Source: Arenibacter catalasegens
GTDB lineage: Bacteria; Bacteroidota; Bacteroidia; Flavobacteriales; Flavobacteriaceae
Assembly (NCBI RefSeq): GCF_002909235.1
Contig: NZ_PHQQ01000024.1
Span: 41,576 to 105,575, forward strand
Direction of reading: 5' to 3'
DNA length: 64,000 bases
Numbering within the stretch: the stretch's first letter is position 1; each line of letters opens with the position of its first letter. This document shows, piece by piece, positions 52,914-62,452 of the stretch. The position numbers and the translations under genes were made by a program. The notes under the pieces are model-generated. The model was not told where the DNA came from, searched no databases, and saw only the letters and a list, made by a program, of their open reading frames with translations.

Positions 52914-54248
52914 TTATTGAATTTTTTGACGAAGCGTTTTGCGGTCGATCTGCAGAATTTCTGCCGCTTGTGATTTATTTTGTCCCGTTGCTTCCAACAC
53001 CTTTAAGATATATTTTTTCTCAACTTCCCTTAATGGAAGGAGATTGTCTTCGGGAAAATCTATTTTGTACTTCAAATTATCCGGTAAATCGTCTATTTCG
53101 ATTCTTTTATTGCACATAATTACCGCTCTTTGAATTACGTTTTCCAACTCCCTGATATTACCAGGCCAAGGGTAACGTGACAATAGCGCTAAGGCTTCGG
53201 GAGCAATGGTCACCAACCTATCCTTATACTCAACACCATATTTTAGTAGAAACTTTTCAACCAATAAAGGTATGTCCTCTTTGCGCTCCCTGAGCGAAGG
53301 AACATTTATTTCCACAACGGTCAACCTATAATAAAGGTCTTCCCTGAACATTTTTTTTTGTACCTGGGAATACAAATCACTATTAGTTGCCGCAACGACC
53401 CGGATATCTATTTTCTCTACTTTCTGGGAACCTACTTTTAACACCTCTTTTTCCTGTAGCGCCCTTAACAATTTGGATTGGACCGCAAGGGAGGCATTCC
53501 CTATTTCATCTAAAAAAAGGGTGCCTTTGTCTGCTGCTTGAAAAAACCCGTTTCGGTTTTCGTTAGCACCTGTAAAAGCACCTTTGGCGTATCCAAAAAG
53601 CTCCGCTTCCAAAAGGCTTTCTGGAATCGCCCCGCAATTCACTGCAATAAAAGGGGCTCTGGAAAATTTACCTGTATAGTGTACTGATCGGGCTACCAAC
53701 TCTTTACCTGTCCCACTTTCCCCTTGAATGAGAACTGTGGCTTTGTTGTCTTTTACCCTATCTATAATATCGGTTACCTTTTTTATCGCTTCCGACTCCC
53801 CTATTAAACCGCCATAATCTCCAGCATTTAGCTTTCTGGAGTTTAAATTATTTTTAGCCCCATCCTTATCTACAGATTTGCCCGAGAATGATTTTATGAC
53901 TGCCTGCCTCAATTCTTCCTTGGTAAAAGGTTTTACCAAATAATCCAACGCCCCTGATTTTATAACACTCAAGGCATCATCAACCGATGGATAACCCGTT
54001 ACTACCAATTTTGGAAGCTTTGGATAATGTTCGGACACGTATTTTACCAATTGTAAGCCGTCTACATCGGGCATCTTCAGATCTGTAATCACCAAATCAA
54101 TTTTGGAATCTTTTAGAATTGCCAAGGCCTCCTTAACTGAAACTGCTTTATAGGTGTGGTAATTAAACGATTGTAAGTGTCTATGAATAAGCTCCAATAT
54201 GTTTACATCATCATCTACGATCAGTACATTTTCTTTATTAAAACCCAT
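52914..54248 (-). CDS. NtrC-family sigma-54-dependent response regulator
   Basis: A 444-residue three-domain regulator. The receiver domain has VLIVDDDVN, the phosphorylated Asp in DLVITDLKMPD and a conserved Lys in VKPF. The AAA+ domain has GESGTGKE (Walker A), the sigma-54 contact loop GAFTGA, and RDLYYRLTV-type RLT sequence. The C-terminal Fis-like helix-turn-helix is QNKSQAAEILQIDRKTLRQKIQ. The ATG at 54248 gives a 4-base gap to the kinase stop. It should activate sigma-54 promoters such as the one 140-155 bases downstream of its own stop codon. Confidence 0.95.
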   Translation of the reverse strand: MGFNKENVLIVDDDVNILELIHRHLQSFNYHTYKAVSVKEALAILKDSKIDLVITDLKMPDVDGLQLVKYVSEHYPKLPKLVVTGYPSVDDALSVIKSGALDYLVKPFTKEELRQAVIKSFSGKSVDKDGAKNNLNSRKLNAGDYGGLIGESEAIKKVTDIIDRVKDNKATVLIQGESGTGKELVARSVHYTGKFSRAPFIAVNCGAIPESLLEAELFGYAKGAFTGANENRNGFFQAADKGTLFLDEIGNASLAVQSKLLRALQEKEVLKVGSQKVEKIDIRVVAATNSDLYSQVQKKMFREDLYYRLTVVEINVPSLRERKEDIPLLVEKFLLKYGVEYKDRLVTIAPEALALLSRYPWPGNIRELENVIQRAVIMCNKRIEIDDLPDNLKYKIDFPEDNLLPLREVEKKYILKVLEATGQNKSQAAEILQIDRKTLRQKIQ

Positions 54249-54252
54249 AATA

Positions 54253-55359
54253 TTAAATTTTCGGAAAAACAATGGTAAATATAGTCCCTTTAGCCTTGTT
54301 GGAACTATAGCTTATAACCCCTTTATGACTTTTAACTATTCCATGTACAACACTTAAGCCCAATCCAGACCCTTCCCCAACAGGCTTGGTACTGTAAAAG
54401 GGCTCAAAGATCTTATCCCTGTTTTTGGGGTCGATACCTGGTCCTTCATCCGATATTATTATTTCTACGTTATCCTTAATCTCCTGTACTTTAATTAGTA
54501 TCCTCCCTTTAACTGGTGAGAAATATATGGCATTAAGTACCAAATTAAAAATAACCTGGGTCAATTGGATGGTATCTACTCTTAGAAAAATGGGTTCGGC
54601 ATTAAAATGGAGTTCGAGAACAATTCTCTTTTTGTTAAAACTGGGTTCCATTAAATTAATGGCATTGGCAATGATGGGGTTTATATTTACCAAGGTCATT
54701 TGCTGAGGCATCTCACAAGCAAAGAACATTAACTTTTTAACCACTTCCCTGGAAAAGATGGCACTATTTATAATTTTATCAAGGTCCTTATTGGCTTCAG
54801 TATCCTCCGAAATCCTAGTTTTTAACAATTCTGAAAATCCAAGTATATTGGCCAATGGAGTATTTAGCTCATGTGCAATACCAGCGGTAATTTCTCCCAG
54901 AATACCTAGGCGGTCCGCTCTTTCCATTTTGCGTTTTATAATTATTTCATTGTCCTTTATTTGCTTTCTCTCCAAAAGATTACCGACTTCCAAACAAACA
55001 TTTTTCAGTAATTTATTTTCTTCTTCCAAGAAATCGGATAAATTATATTTTGCCTTGGGATAGGCCACGTGGATTTCACCAACCTTCCTATTAAACACTT
55101 GCACATTGGATTCCAGATAAACGCCATCTATCGGAAAATCTGTCGTGGCTATATGGTACTGGTCCGAAACAAACTTTACATGGGCCTCATCACTATAACG
55201 CCAAGCTTTCTGTAAACAATGTAAAATACCCTTCATGGCATCTTCAATTTGATCGTAGTCACAATTCACAATTATTGAAGTTACCTCATATAAACAGGTA
55301 AGCTCCTTTATGCGCTCCTTGAGTTTTTCTTCTGCTGTAATCATATGCATTTTAACCAT
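54253..55359 (-). CDS. Soluble sensor histidine kinase (NtrB-like)
   Basis: A 368-residue kinase without membrane helices. A GAF-like N-terminal region (about 10-130) precedes the H-box AGIAHELNTPLANILG. The N-box NLVLNAIYFSP, G1 DEGPGID and G2 GEGSGLGLSVVHG complete the ATPase domain. It probably phosphorylates the NtrC-type regulator encoded 4 bases downstream. Its gene begins 20 bases after the E1 dehydrogenase gene, so it may be co-transcribed with it, linking sensing to 2-oxoacid metabolism. The signal is unknown. Confidence 0.93.
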   Translation of the reverse strand: MVKMHMITAEEKLKERIKELTCLYEVTSIIVNCDYDQIEDAMKGILHCLQKAWRYSDEAHVKFVSDQYHIATTDFPIDGVYLESNVQVFNRKVGEIHVAYPKAKYNLSDFLEEENKLLKNVCLEVGNLLERKQIKDNEIIIKRKMERADRLGILGEITAGIAHELNTPLANILGFSELLKTRISEDTEANKDLDKIINSAIFSREVVKKLMFFACEMPQQMTLVNINPIIANAINLMEPSFNKKRIVLELHFNAEPIFLRVDTIQLTQVIFNLVLNAIYFSPVKGRILIKVQEIKDNVEIIISDEGPGIDPKNRDKIFEPFYSTKPVGEGSGLGLSVVHGIVKSHKGVISYSSNKAKGTIFTIVFPKI

Positions 55360-55379
55360 CTTATATATCCTAGAAAATT

Positions 55380-57356
55380 TTAATAGGCTAGCAATTCAAT
55401 TAACTCATGAGCAAAACGTTCCTTGGGCAAATAATTATTTTCCAAATTTTTGGCAAAGGGAATAGGAGTCTCTAAACTAGCAACCCTTTTTACGGGGGCA
55501 TCCAAAAATTTAAAACAGTTTTCCATTACCAATGCGGATATATCACTAGCCACTCCCCCAAACAGACTATCTTCCTGTAAGATAATGAGTTTCCCTGTCT
55601 TTTTTACAGAGATATAAATTGCCTCCATATCCATGGGCTGCAAGGTCCTAAGGTCCAACAAGTCCGCCTTTATATCCAGATTTTCTTTTAAAGTTTCCAA
55701 GGCCCAATGCACACCCAAGCCATAGCTAACTATGGTAACATCCGATCCTTCCCTCAAGAGGGCCGCTTTACCAAAAGGCAAAGTGTAATAATCCTCTGGC
55801 ACTTCTTGGTAAATACTCCTGTAAAGCCCTTTATGTTCAAAAAATAATACTGGATTGGGGTCGTTTATGGCAGTGGCCAAAAGCCCTTTAGCATCATAAG
55901 GAAAAGCTGGGTATACCACTTTTAAACCTGGGGTCTTCGTAAACCAAGCCTCGTTGGTTTGGGAGTGAAATGGTCCTGCCCCCACTCCGGCACCACAAGG
56001 CATCCTTATGACCACATCGGCATTTTCTCCCCAACGGTAATGCACCTTGGCCAAGTAGTTTACAATAGGGTTAAATCCAGTACTCACAAAATCGGCAAAT
56101 TGCATTTCCATTACCGATTTCACTCCGTTTATGGAGAGCCCCATGGCTGCCGAAACCACAGCGGATTCACAAATTGGGGTGTTTCTAATTCGCCCCTTCC
56201 CGAAGGTATCAACAAAACCTTCGGTGATTTTAAAAACGCCACCATAATCTGCAATATCCTGCCCCATTAAAACAAGGTTTTCATGTCTTTCCATAGCTTG
56301 TTTCAGCCCTTGGGATATGGCATCTATCAGTCTAATATTTTTAGTTTTGGGACCGTGGTTATATGCTTTATAATCAAAAGATTTATAAACATCGTTTAAC
56401 TCTTTGGTTTTATTTACTTCTATTTCCGGTTCGGCGAAAGCCTTCTTAAGATCGTAGTCGATTTCGGCATATATTTCATTTTTAAAGGTTTCTATCAGAT
56501 CAGGTGAAAGTATCTTTTCATCCAAAAGAAAGTTTTCGAAATTTACGATCGGATCCTTTTCCTGCCATGCATTCAATAATTCCTCCGGCACGTACTTGGT
56601 TCCGCTGGCCTCTTCATGGCCTCGCATCCTGAAGGTTTTGAATTCCAACAAAACAGGCCTTGGATTTTTGCGCATACTTTTACATATCTCATCAACCCTG
56701 TAAAAAACCTCCAAGATATTGTTACCGTCCAGGATATGCGATTCCATTCCGTATCCTATCCCCTTATCCGCCAAATTCTCACAGCGGTATTGTTCATTTG
56801 TTGGCGTAGAAAGACCATACCCATTATTCTCAATACAAAACAATACGGGCAATTCCCATACGGCCGCAAGATTTAAAGACTCATGAAAATCGCCCTCACT
56901 AGTACCACCTTCACCTGTAAAAACTGCCGTCACCCTTTTTCGGTTTTTTAAAACATCTGCGAGAGCGATCCCGTCTGCCACTCCCAATTGGGGGCCTAAA
57001 TGGGAAATCATTCCCACTATTTTATATTCTTGGGTCCCAAAATGAAAACTTCTGTCCCTACCATTTGTAAAGCCGTTCGCCTTTCCTTGCCATTGGGAAA
57101 AAAGTCTATGTAAAGGTATGTTCCTCGTGGTAAAGACCCCTAAATTACGGTGCATGGGCAGTATATATTCGTCTGAGATCAAAGCACTTGCAACTCCTAC
57201 TGAAATAGCCTCCTGTCCTATCCCGCTAAACCACTTTGTGATTTTCCCTTGACGCAAGAGAATCAGCATTTTTTCCTCGATCAATCGAGGTTTTAACATT
57301 CGTTGATAAAGCTTTAATTGCATGGTCTTATCAACACTATCGCCTTTATATTGCAT
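55380..57356 (-). CDS. 2-oxoacid dehydrogenase E1 component, fused alpha and beta subunits
   Basis: A 658-residue fusion. The alpha half has the TPP-binding GEGGTSEGDFHESLNLAAV...NN motif (about 145-180) and phosphorylation-loop RGHEEASGTKY. The beta half opens IRLIDAISQGLKQAMERHENLVLMGQDIADYGGVFK and carries the transketolase C-terminal domain. This fusion is common for branched-chain or pyruvate E1 in Bacteroidota. It decarboxylates 2-oxoacids with TPP and passes the acyl group to lipoyl E2. E2 and E3 are not in the window. Confidence 0.93.
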   Translation of the reverse strand: MQYKGDSVDKTMQLKLYQRMLKPRLIEEKMLILLRQGKITKWFSGIGQEAISVGVASALISDEYILPMHRNLGVFTTRNIPLHRLFSQWQGKANGFTNGRDRSFHFGTQEYKIVGMISHLGPQLGVADGIALADVLKNRKRVTAVFTGEGGTSEGDFHESLNLAAVWELPVLFCIENNGYGLSTPTNEQYRCENLADKGIGYGMESHILDGNNILEVFYRVDEICKSMRKNPRPVLLEFKTFRMRGHEEASGTKYVPEELLNAWQEKDPIVNFENFLLDEKILSPDLIETFKNEIYAEIDYDLKKAFAEPEIEVNKTKELNDVYKSFDYKAYNHGPKTKNIRLIDAISQGLKQAMERHENLVLMGQDIADYGGVFKITEGFVDTFGKGRIRNTPICESAVVSAAMGLSINGVKSVMEMQFADFVSTGFNPIVNYLAKVHYRWGENADVVIRMPCGAGVGAGPFHSQTNEAWFTKTPGLKVVYPAFPYDAKGLLATAINDPNPVLFFEHKGLYRSIYQEVPEDYYTLPFGKAALLREGSDVTIVSYGLGVHWALETLKENLDIKADLLDLRTLQPMDMEAIYISVKKTGKLIILQEDSLFGGVASDISALVMENCFKFLDAPVKRVASLETPIPFAKNLENNYLPKERFAHELIELLAY

Positions 57357-57455
57357 GTTATGTTTTTATACTTTTTATCGCTAATAATTTATAAATGTAA
57401 CAAAACGGAAAAACAAAGCCGAATATTTTTTTGAGAAGATTGCCTATATATTTAT

Positions 57456-57463
57456 TAACTTTG
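57456..57463 (+). promoter_or_regulatory. -7 box of the 2OG-Fe(II) oxygenase gene
   Basis: TAACTTTG matches TAnnTTTG and TTTG lies 22 bases upstream (57430-57433), which is close to the -33 spacing. It places the start point near 57470, supporting translation from 57479 or 57485, not from the TTG at 57431. Confidence 0.6.
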
Positions 57464-57478
57464 ATGGAATTAAATATA

Positions 57479-58432
57479 ATGGTGATGAGTGCGATACCCA
57501 GTGTAAATCTTGAAGATTTTATATCCGGCGATAAAAAAAGGAAAGAGGAATTTATAAAACAAATAGGCAATGCCTTTGAAGATATTGGTTTCGTTGCCTT
57601 AAGCGGTCATTTTTTGTCCGAAAAATTGGTGGAGGACCTATATACCGAGATAAAGAATTTTTTTAGCCTTCCCCAGGAAGTGAAAGATAAATATGAAATT
57701 CCGGGCATTGGAGGGCAACGGGGATACACCTCTTTTGGAAAAGAACACGCGAAAGGAAGAAAGGAAGGCGATTTAAAGGAATTTTGGCATTTTGGTCAAT
57801 ATGTGAAAGATAATCCTAAACTGGAAAAAGTATATCCCCCCAACGTTGAGGTCAAGGAATTGAAACATTTTGATGAGACTGGTAAGAAAACCTATGAAAT
57901 GTTGGAAAAAACGGCAAAGTATGTGCTGCGTGCACTTGCCCTACACTTAGACCTAGAGGAAACTTATTTTGATGAATTCATTAAAAATGGCAATTCCATT
58001 TTAAGGCCCATACACTACCCACCTATTAAAGACGAACCAAAAAATGCCGTAAGAGCAGCCGCCCATGGGGATATCAACCTAATTACCCTTTTAATGGGAG
58101 CTCACGGCAAGGGGCTTCAGGTAAAAAATCACAAAGGGGAATGGATAGATGCCATAGCCCAACCTGATCAATTGATGATCAATGTAGGCGATATGCTCTC
58201 CCGATTAACCAATAACAAATTAAAATCTACCATTCACCAAGTAGTTAATCCTCCCAAGGAGTTATGGGGCACCTCCAGGTACTCCGTGCCCTTTTTCATG
58301 CACCCCATTAGCGAAATGCCTTTAGATTGTCTGGAGAATTGCGTGGATGATGACCACCCAAAACAATTTGAAGACATTAATGCTGGGGACTTTTTACATG
58401 AAAGACTGATCGACCTAGGCCTAATTACATAG
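57479..58432 (+). CDS. 2-oxoglutarate/Fe(II) oxygenase, isopenicillin-N-synthase family
   Basis: A 317-residue non-heme iron enzyme. The DIOX_N start is IPSVNLEDFISG, with GFVALSGHFL next. The iron ligands are AAHGDINLIT (His, Asp) and STIHQVVNP (distal His), and the 2-oxoglutarate Arg lies in TSRYSVPFF. The promoter at 57456 supports this start over the TTG at 57431. It faces the E1 dehydrogenase gene divergently across 122 bases. The substrate is unknown; relatives modify small molecules or oxidise ethylene-precursor-like compounds. Confidence 0.9.
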   Translation: MVMSAIPSVNLEDFISGDKKRKEEFIKQIGNAFEDIGFVALSGHFLSEKLVEDLYTEIKNFFSLPQEVKDKYEIPGIGGQRGYTSFGKEHAKGRKEGDLKEFWHFGQYVKDNPKLEKVYPPNVEVKELKHFDETGKKTYEMLEKTAKYVLRALALHLDLEETYFDEFIKNGNSILRPIHYPPIKDEPKNAVRAAAHGDINLITLLMGAHGKGLQVKNHKGEWIDAIAQPDQLMINVGDMLSRLTNNKLKSTIHQVVNPPKELWGTSRYSVPFFMHPISEMPLDCLENCVDDDHPKQFEDINAGDFLHERLIDLGLIT

Positions 58433-58493
58433 TAAACATAAGCTTTATTAGTGTCTATGGAAGTAAACAACCTTTAGTATTAACAATTTAAAC

Positions 58494-59108
58494 ATGGACA
58501 CTATGAAAAAATTAATTTTACCATTTGTATTATTAACTGTTTTAGCATTTGGTGTAGTTACATCAACCCTGACAGATGCTGAAAGAGAATTCGCTGTTAA
58601 AGAAATGACGGAATCCCACGATCATTTTTTAAATACCTTGGAAGGTCTAAGTGAGGCACAGCTCAACTACAAAATAACTGATGACTCATGGTCCATCGCG
58701 GAATGTGCAGAACATATCGCAATCTCCGAAAATATGATCTTTGGTATGCTTCAAGGCACTTTGGCCAATAAAGCGGACCCCTCCAAACGTGGAGAAGTTA
58801 AAGTCTCCGATGAACAATTAATTGCCATGATCGAAGATCGTAGTAATAAAGTCAAAACGGGAGAGGCTTTTGAACCATCAGGTAAATACGGTAGTTATGA
58901 AGAAACAGTCGCAGAATTCAAATCCAAAAGAAAGGAACATATAGATTTCGTAAAAAGTACCCAGGACGATCTGCGAAACCGTTATCAACAGCTTCCGTTT
59001 GGAACTGTTGATGCGTATCAAATACTACTATTTATGTCCGGCCACACGGAAAGGCATATAAAACAAATGGAAGAGGTAATGGACGATGAGGATTTTCCAA
59101 TGGAATAA
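58494..59108 (+). CDS. DinB-family protein with N-terminal signal or anchor
   Basis: A 204-residue protein with a hydrophobic N-terminus (KKLILPFVLLTVLAFG) followed by a four-helix DinB bundle. Metal-ligand His residues are in WSIAECAEHIAISEN and FMSGHTERHIKQM. Exported DinB proteins occur in this phylum. The ATG three codons later (58503) is an equally good start. DinB-fold enzymes act in thiol-dependent transfer reactions, but this one's job is unknown. Confidence 0.85.
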   Translation: MDTMKKLILPFVLLTVLAFGVVTSTLTDAEREFAVKEMTESHDHFLNTLEGLSEAQLNYKITDDSWSIAECAEHIAISENMIFGMLQGTLANKADPSKRGEVKVSDEQLIAMIEDRSNKVKTGEAFEPSGKYGSYEETVAEFKSKRKEHIDFVKSTQDDLRNRYQQLPFGTVDAYQILLFMSGHTERHIKQMEEVMDDEDFPME

Positions 59109-59130
59109 CTTTGGGCAACTACTGTACTAC

Positions 59131-59173
59131 AACCCATTCCAACAAAATGGTACTTTGTGAAGAATGGGTTTTT
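59131..59173 (+). terminator. Terminator after the DinB gene
   Basis: AACCCATTC pairs with GAATGGGTT, with ACAAA and TTTGT inside the loop, followed by TTTATTTTT. Confidence 0.8.
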
Positions 59174-59220
59174 ATTTTTGCCTTGAAATACTATTTTAGC
59201 ACAATTATTAGAATAAAAAA

Positions 59221-59550
59221 ATGGACTTACAAGATCAGTTAAAAAATCTATTTCCCGAACATAAGCCATCTGAAGATGACCAAAAAAAGAGTATTAAAAA
59301 GGACATTTGGTTGCAGGAGGACCCTATTATTTGTAAGTATGAGAAAAGGAAAGGAAAACCTATTACCATCTTGGAGGGCTATACAGGCGCCGATAAGGAT
59401 TTTAAACAATTAGCTAAAGAACTTAAAACCAAGCTCAGCGTTGGCGGAAGCTTTAAGGACGATTCTATAATCATACAAGGCGATTATAGGGATAAAATAA
59501 TGAAAATATTACAAGAGAAAGGTTTTAAGGTAAAACGCGTTGGAGGTTAG
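59221..59550 (+). CDS. SUI1/eIF1-family translation initiation factor-like protein
   Basis: A 109-residue YciH/SUI1 protein. A charged N-terminal tail (1-40) precedes the eIF1 fold, which includes KRKGKPITILEGYTGADKDF, the GG-type LSVGGSFKDDSIIIQGDYRD and the closing ILQEKGFKVKRVGG. Such proteins bind the small ribosomal subunit and sharpen start-codon choice. It is a single gene. Confidence 0.92.
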   Translation: MDLQDQLKNLFPEHKPSEDDQKKSIKKDIWLQEDPIICKYEKRKGKPITILEGYTGADKDFKQLAKELKTKLSVGGSFKDDSIIIQGDYRDKIMKILQEKGFKVKRVGG

Positions 59551-59623
59551 ATTTTTGTTAATTATTTTTTGAATATCAGATAAAACACTACATTTATTAG
59601 CCACAACCTAAACCACCACTACA

Positions 59624-60556
59624 ATGAGTTCCCAATTACACATTACAAACGGTGACATGTTCACCGAAAAATTAAAATCCTTGAAGTTGGACGGGGATAT
59701 TATTACCTGGCGCGAAATGCTATGCGAAGGTAAGACCGAAACCAATGTTGGGAGCGAATCCTTTTGGAAAACTAGGTTTGAATTTTTAAACAAAAATTAT
59801 AAGGTATCGAAGTCTTGGTTTATTGATAAAACTTTAAAGGAATATAGAACTTTGTGTAATCACAAACAGGAAGACCGCATAGTCCTTTGGTTCGATTATG
59901 ATCTTTTTGATCAAATAAATATGTTGGCCGTAATCAGTTGGCTAAAAACCCACAGGCCATATGCCGAAATTTCCCTGGTATCCTGTGACGAGGATGAAAA
60001 TTTTGAAAATCTGTCAGGGCTTGGGGAATTGGATGACGAACAATTACGCAAATTATTTACCAATCGTACCCTTTTAACTCAGGACGATATAGAATATGCC
60101 GACTATGTTTGGCAATTGTATTGCAGCGACAACCCAATTAGATTGGAGAATTTAAAAGACTTTTCCAGTTTTCAATTCTCTCACCTTTCAGGGGCTATCG
60201 AAGCCCATTTATTGCGATTCCCAAGCATTAGAAATGGCCTTAATGAAGTAGAGAATAATGTTTTACGTCTAGCCCGTAGTACCAAACCTAAATCCAAGGT
60301 AGCATTACTGAATACCGTTTTAACAAATCAAGGCCGTTATGGTTTTGGCGATACCCAATACGACCGGGTGATAACTAAACTAAAACCACTTTTCACCAAT
60401 TTCAATCCTGTTAAATTGTCAAAGAAGGGTATGGAAATACTAGAAGGAAAAACTAGCTATTATTCCTGTATACAAGAAAATGATGCTTATCTGGGCGGTG
60501 CCTTAAAATATAATTTTCTGTATAACTCTGAGACGGACCGCATATTAAAATTATAA
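59624..60556 (+). CDS. DUF1835-domain protein
   Basis: A 310-residue protein with DUF1835 at the N-terminus (LHITNGDMFTEKLKSL then DGDIITWREMLCEG, the family signature) and a C-terminal DUF3658-like part (residues about 190-300). The family's function is not known. The nucleoside phosphorylase starts one base after its stop codon, so the two are probably one transcript. Confidence 0.85.
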   Translation: MSSQLHITNGDMFTEKLKSLKLDGDIITWREMLCEGKTETNVGSESFWKTRFEFLNKNYKVSKSWFIDKTLKEYRTLCNHKQEDRIVLWFDYDLFDQINMLAVISWLKTHRPYAEISLVSCDEDENFENLSGLGELDDEQLRKLFTNRTLLTQDDIEYADYVWQLYCSDNPIRLENLKDFSSFQFSHLSGAIEAHLLRFPSIRNGLNEVENNVLRLARSTKPKSKVALLNTVLTNQGRYGFGDTQYDRVITKLKPLFTNFNPVKLSKKGMEILEGKTSYYSCIQENDAYLGGALKYNFLYNSETDRILKL

Positions 60557-60557
60557 A

Positions 60558-61427
60558 ATGAAATTTGGTTCATCAGAGCTAATCCTTAACGCAGACAAAA
60601 GCGTATACCACCTTAACTTATTACCGCAAGACCTAGCAGATACTGTAATTACCGTTGGTGACCCAGACAGGGTTGCGCGTGTTTCCCAATATTTTGATAA
60701 GATCGATATAAGAAAAGGCAAGCGCGAATTCCTTTCCCATACGGGATGGCTAAACAATAAGCGTATTACCGTCACATCTACCGGCATAGGCACCGACAAT
60801 ATAGATATTGTTCTAAATGAGTTGGATGCCTTAGCAAACATAGATTTTAACACCAGGACCATAAAAAAGGAGAGAAGGCAATTGGATATTATCCGAATTG
60901 GTACTTCTGGTGCCATTCAGCCCGATATACCTGTAGATTCATTTCTATTGAGCGAATATGCTATTGGTCTAGACAGTCTATTGCATTTTTACGACAGCAC
61001 CCATATTCAGCACCCACAGATACAGCAAGCATTTATAGCGCACATGAATTGGCTTAAGGATAAGTCAACTCCCTATGTTGTTACCTATGATAGCTCCTTG
61101 GCCGAAAAATTTTTATCGGACAAAATCCAACTCGGGTTTACGGCTACGAATGTTGGTTTCTATGGACCACAAGGCCGTAGATTACGCCTAAAATTGGAAG
61201 ATGATGAAATGAATACTAAATTAGCCAGTTTTTATTTTGAGAATAAACGGATCACGAATTTGGAAATGGAAACCTCAGGGATATACGGTTTGTCAAAATT
61301 ACTGGGCCATAGGGCCGTTTCCTTAAACTGTATACTTGCAAATAGGCCCAACGGTAAGTTTTCTTTAAAACCAGATCTGGCCATCTCCGAATTAATTAAT
61401 TTTGCCTTGAAAAAGATAGCTGGATAA
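60558..61427 (+). CDS. Nucleoside phosphorylase (uridine phosphorylase-like)
   Basis: A 289-residue enzyme of the PNP/UDP superfamily. The phosphate-binding VGDPDRVARVSQYF, the strand VTSTGIGTDNIDIVLNEL, the catalytic region IRIGTSGAIQPDIP and NLEMETSGIYGLSKLLG (base-binding Met/Glu) are in order. It cleaves nucleosides by phosphate to base and ribose 1-phosphate in salvage. It directly follows the DUF1835 gene. Confidence 0.92.
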   Translation: MKFGSSELILNADKSVYHLNLLPQDLADTVITVGDPDRVARVSQYFDKIDIRKGKREFLSHTGWLNNKRITVTSTGIGTDNIDIVLNELDALANIDFNTRTIKKERRQLDIIRIGTSGAIQPDIPVDSFLLSEYAIGLDSLLHFYDSTHIQHPQIQQAFIAHMNWLKDKSTPYVVTYDSSLAEKFLSDKIQLGFTATNVGFYGPQGRRLRLKLEDDEMNTKLASFYFENKRITNLEMETSGIYGLSKLLGHRAVSLNCILANRPNGKFSLKPDLAISELINFALKKIAG

Positions 61428-61558
61428 TGTAATAGTCCATTTCTATTACATTATTGTTTGTCAGTGTTTTACACCTTTCAATTTCAAATATGGATGAAGT
61501 CAACTATTGCTCATTAAAATTAATATTAGATTAACAAACCATTTAAAAGAACAGTGAT

Positions 61559-62407
61559 TTGAAAAATGTAAATATTATTGGTGTTCCCGAACACTTTAAT
61601 TTTCCATGGCAGTTGGCTATCGAAGAAGGAGCTTTTGAAGCTAGGGGAATTAACTTGCAATGGAAGGATATCCCAGAAGGAACCGGTAAAATGGCACAAT
61701 TATTACAGGACAATGAAACCGATTTGGCCATTATCCTGACGGAAGGGATCGTGAAGAGTATTACAGAGGGCAATCCCTCAAAAATAGTTCAAAAATACAT
61801 AGCTACACCACTTCTATGGGGCATCCATGTTGCCGAAAAAAGTGACTACAATACACTGGAAGATTTAAAAAGTAAAACAGCGGCCATAAGTAGGTATGGC
61901 AGTGGCAGCCATTTAATGGCTTATGTTAATGCACAAAAAGAAGACTGGGACACCAAAGATTTGAAATTTGATGTGGTCAATAACCTAGATGGCGCGGTAG
62001 CCTCTTTAACAGAAGGTAAGGCCGATTATTTTATGTGGGAAAGATTTACCACAAAACCGTTGGTGGACCAAGGAATATTTAGAAGAATTACCGATTGTCC
62101 AACTCCGTGGCCCTGTTTTGTGATTGCTGCCACCGATAAGTTCATATCCGAAAATTCTGGAGCCTTGGCACATATTCTAGAGATCATTAATGTGTATACC
62201 TCTGATTTTAAACGAATACCTAGTATAGATCGTACTTTGGCCAATACCTACCAGCAGCAGTTGGAAGATATTCAACATTGGTTATCCTTAACGGAATGGG
62301 GACAACAAAATATGGACAAGCAAGACCTGCAATTGGTACAACACACCTTAAAAGACCTAAAACTTATTGATAAGATTATTCCTAGTACAGCGATTATTTA
62401 CTCGTGA
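61559..62407 (+). CDS. NMT1/THI5-like substrate-binding-fold protein without signal peptide
   Basis: A 282-residue periplasmic-binding-protein fold of the NMT1-like group. It opens VNIIGVPEHFNFPWQLAIEEGAFEARGINL, with TLEDLKSKTAAISRYGSGSH and SLTEGKADYFMWERF following. It lacks a signal peptide and starts at a TTG (61559); the upstream bases offer no better start. No ABC permease or ATPase genes are near. It may act as a cytosolic enzyme or binding protein. The ligand is unknown. Confidence 0.8.
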   Translation: MKNVNIIGVPEHFNFPWQLAIEEGAFEARGINLQWKDIPEGTGKMAQLLQDNETDLAIILTEGIVKSITEGNPSKIVQKYIATPLLWGIHVAEKSDYNTLEDLKSKTAAISRYGSGSHLMAYVNAQKEDWDTKDLKFDVVNNLDGAVASLTEGKADYFMWERFTTKPLVDQGIFRRITDCPTPWPCFVIAATDKFISENSGALAHILEIINVYTSDFKRIPSIDRTLANTYQQQLEDIQHWLSLTEWGQQNMDKQDLQLVQHTLKDLKLIDKIIPSTAIIYS

Positions 62408-62452
62408 ATTTTGGTTGCTGCAGCTTTTCAGGCTTTACTCCATGACTAACTT

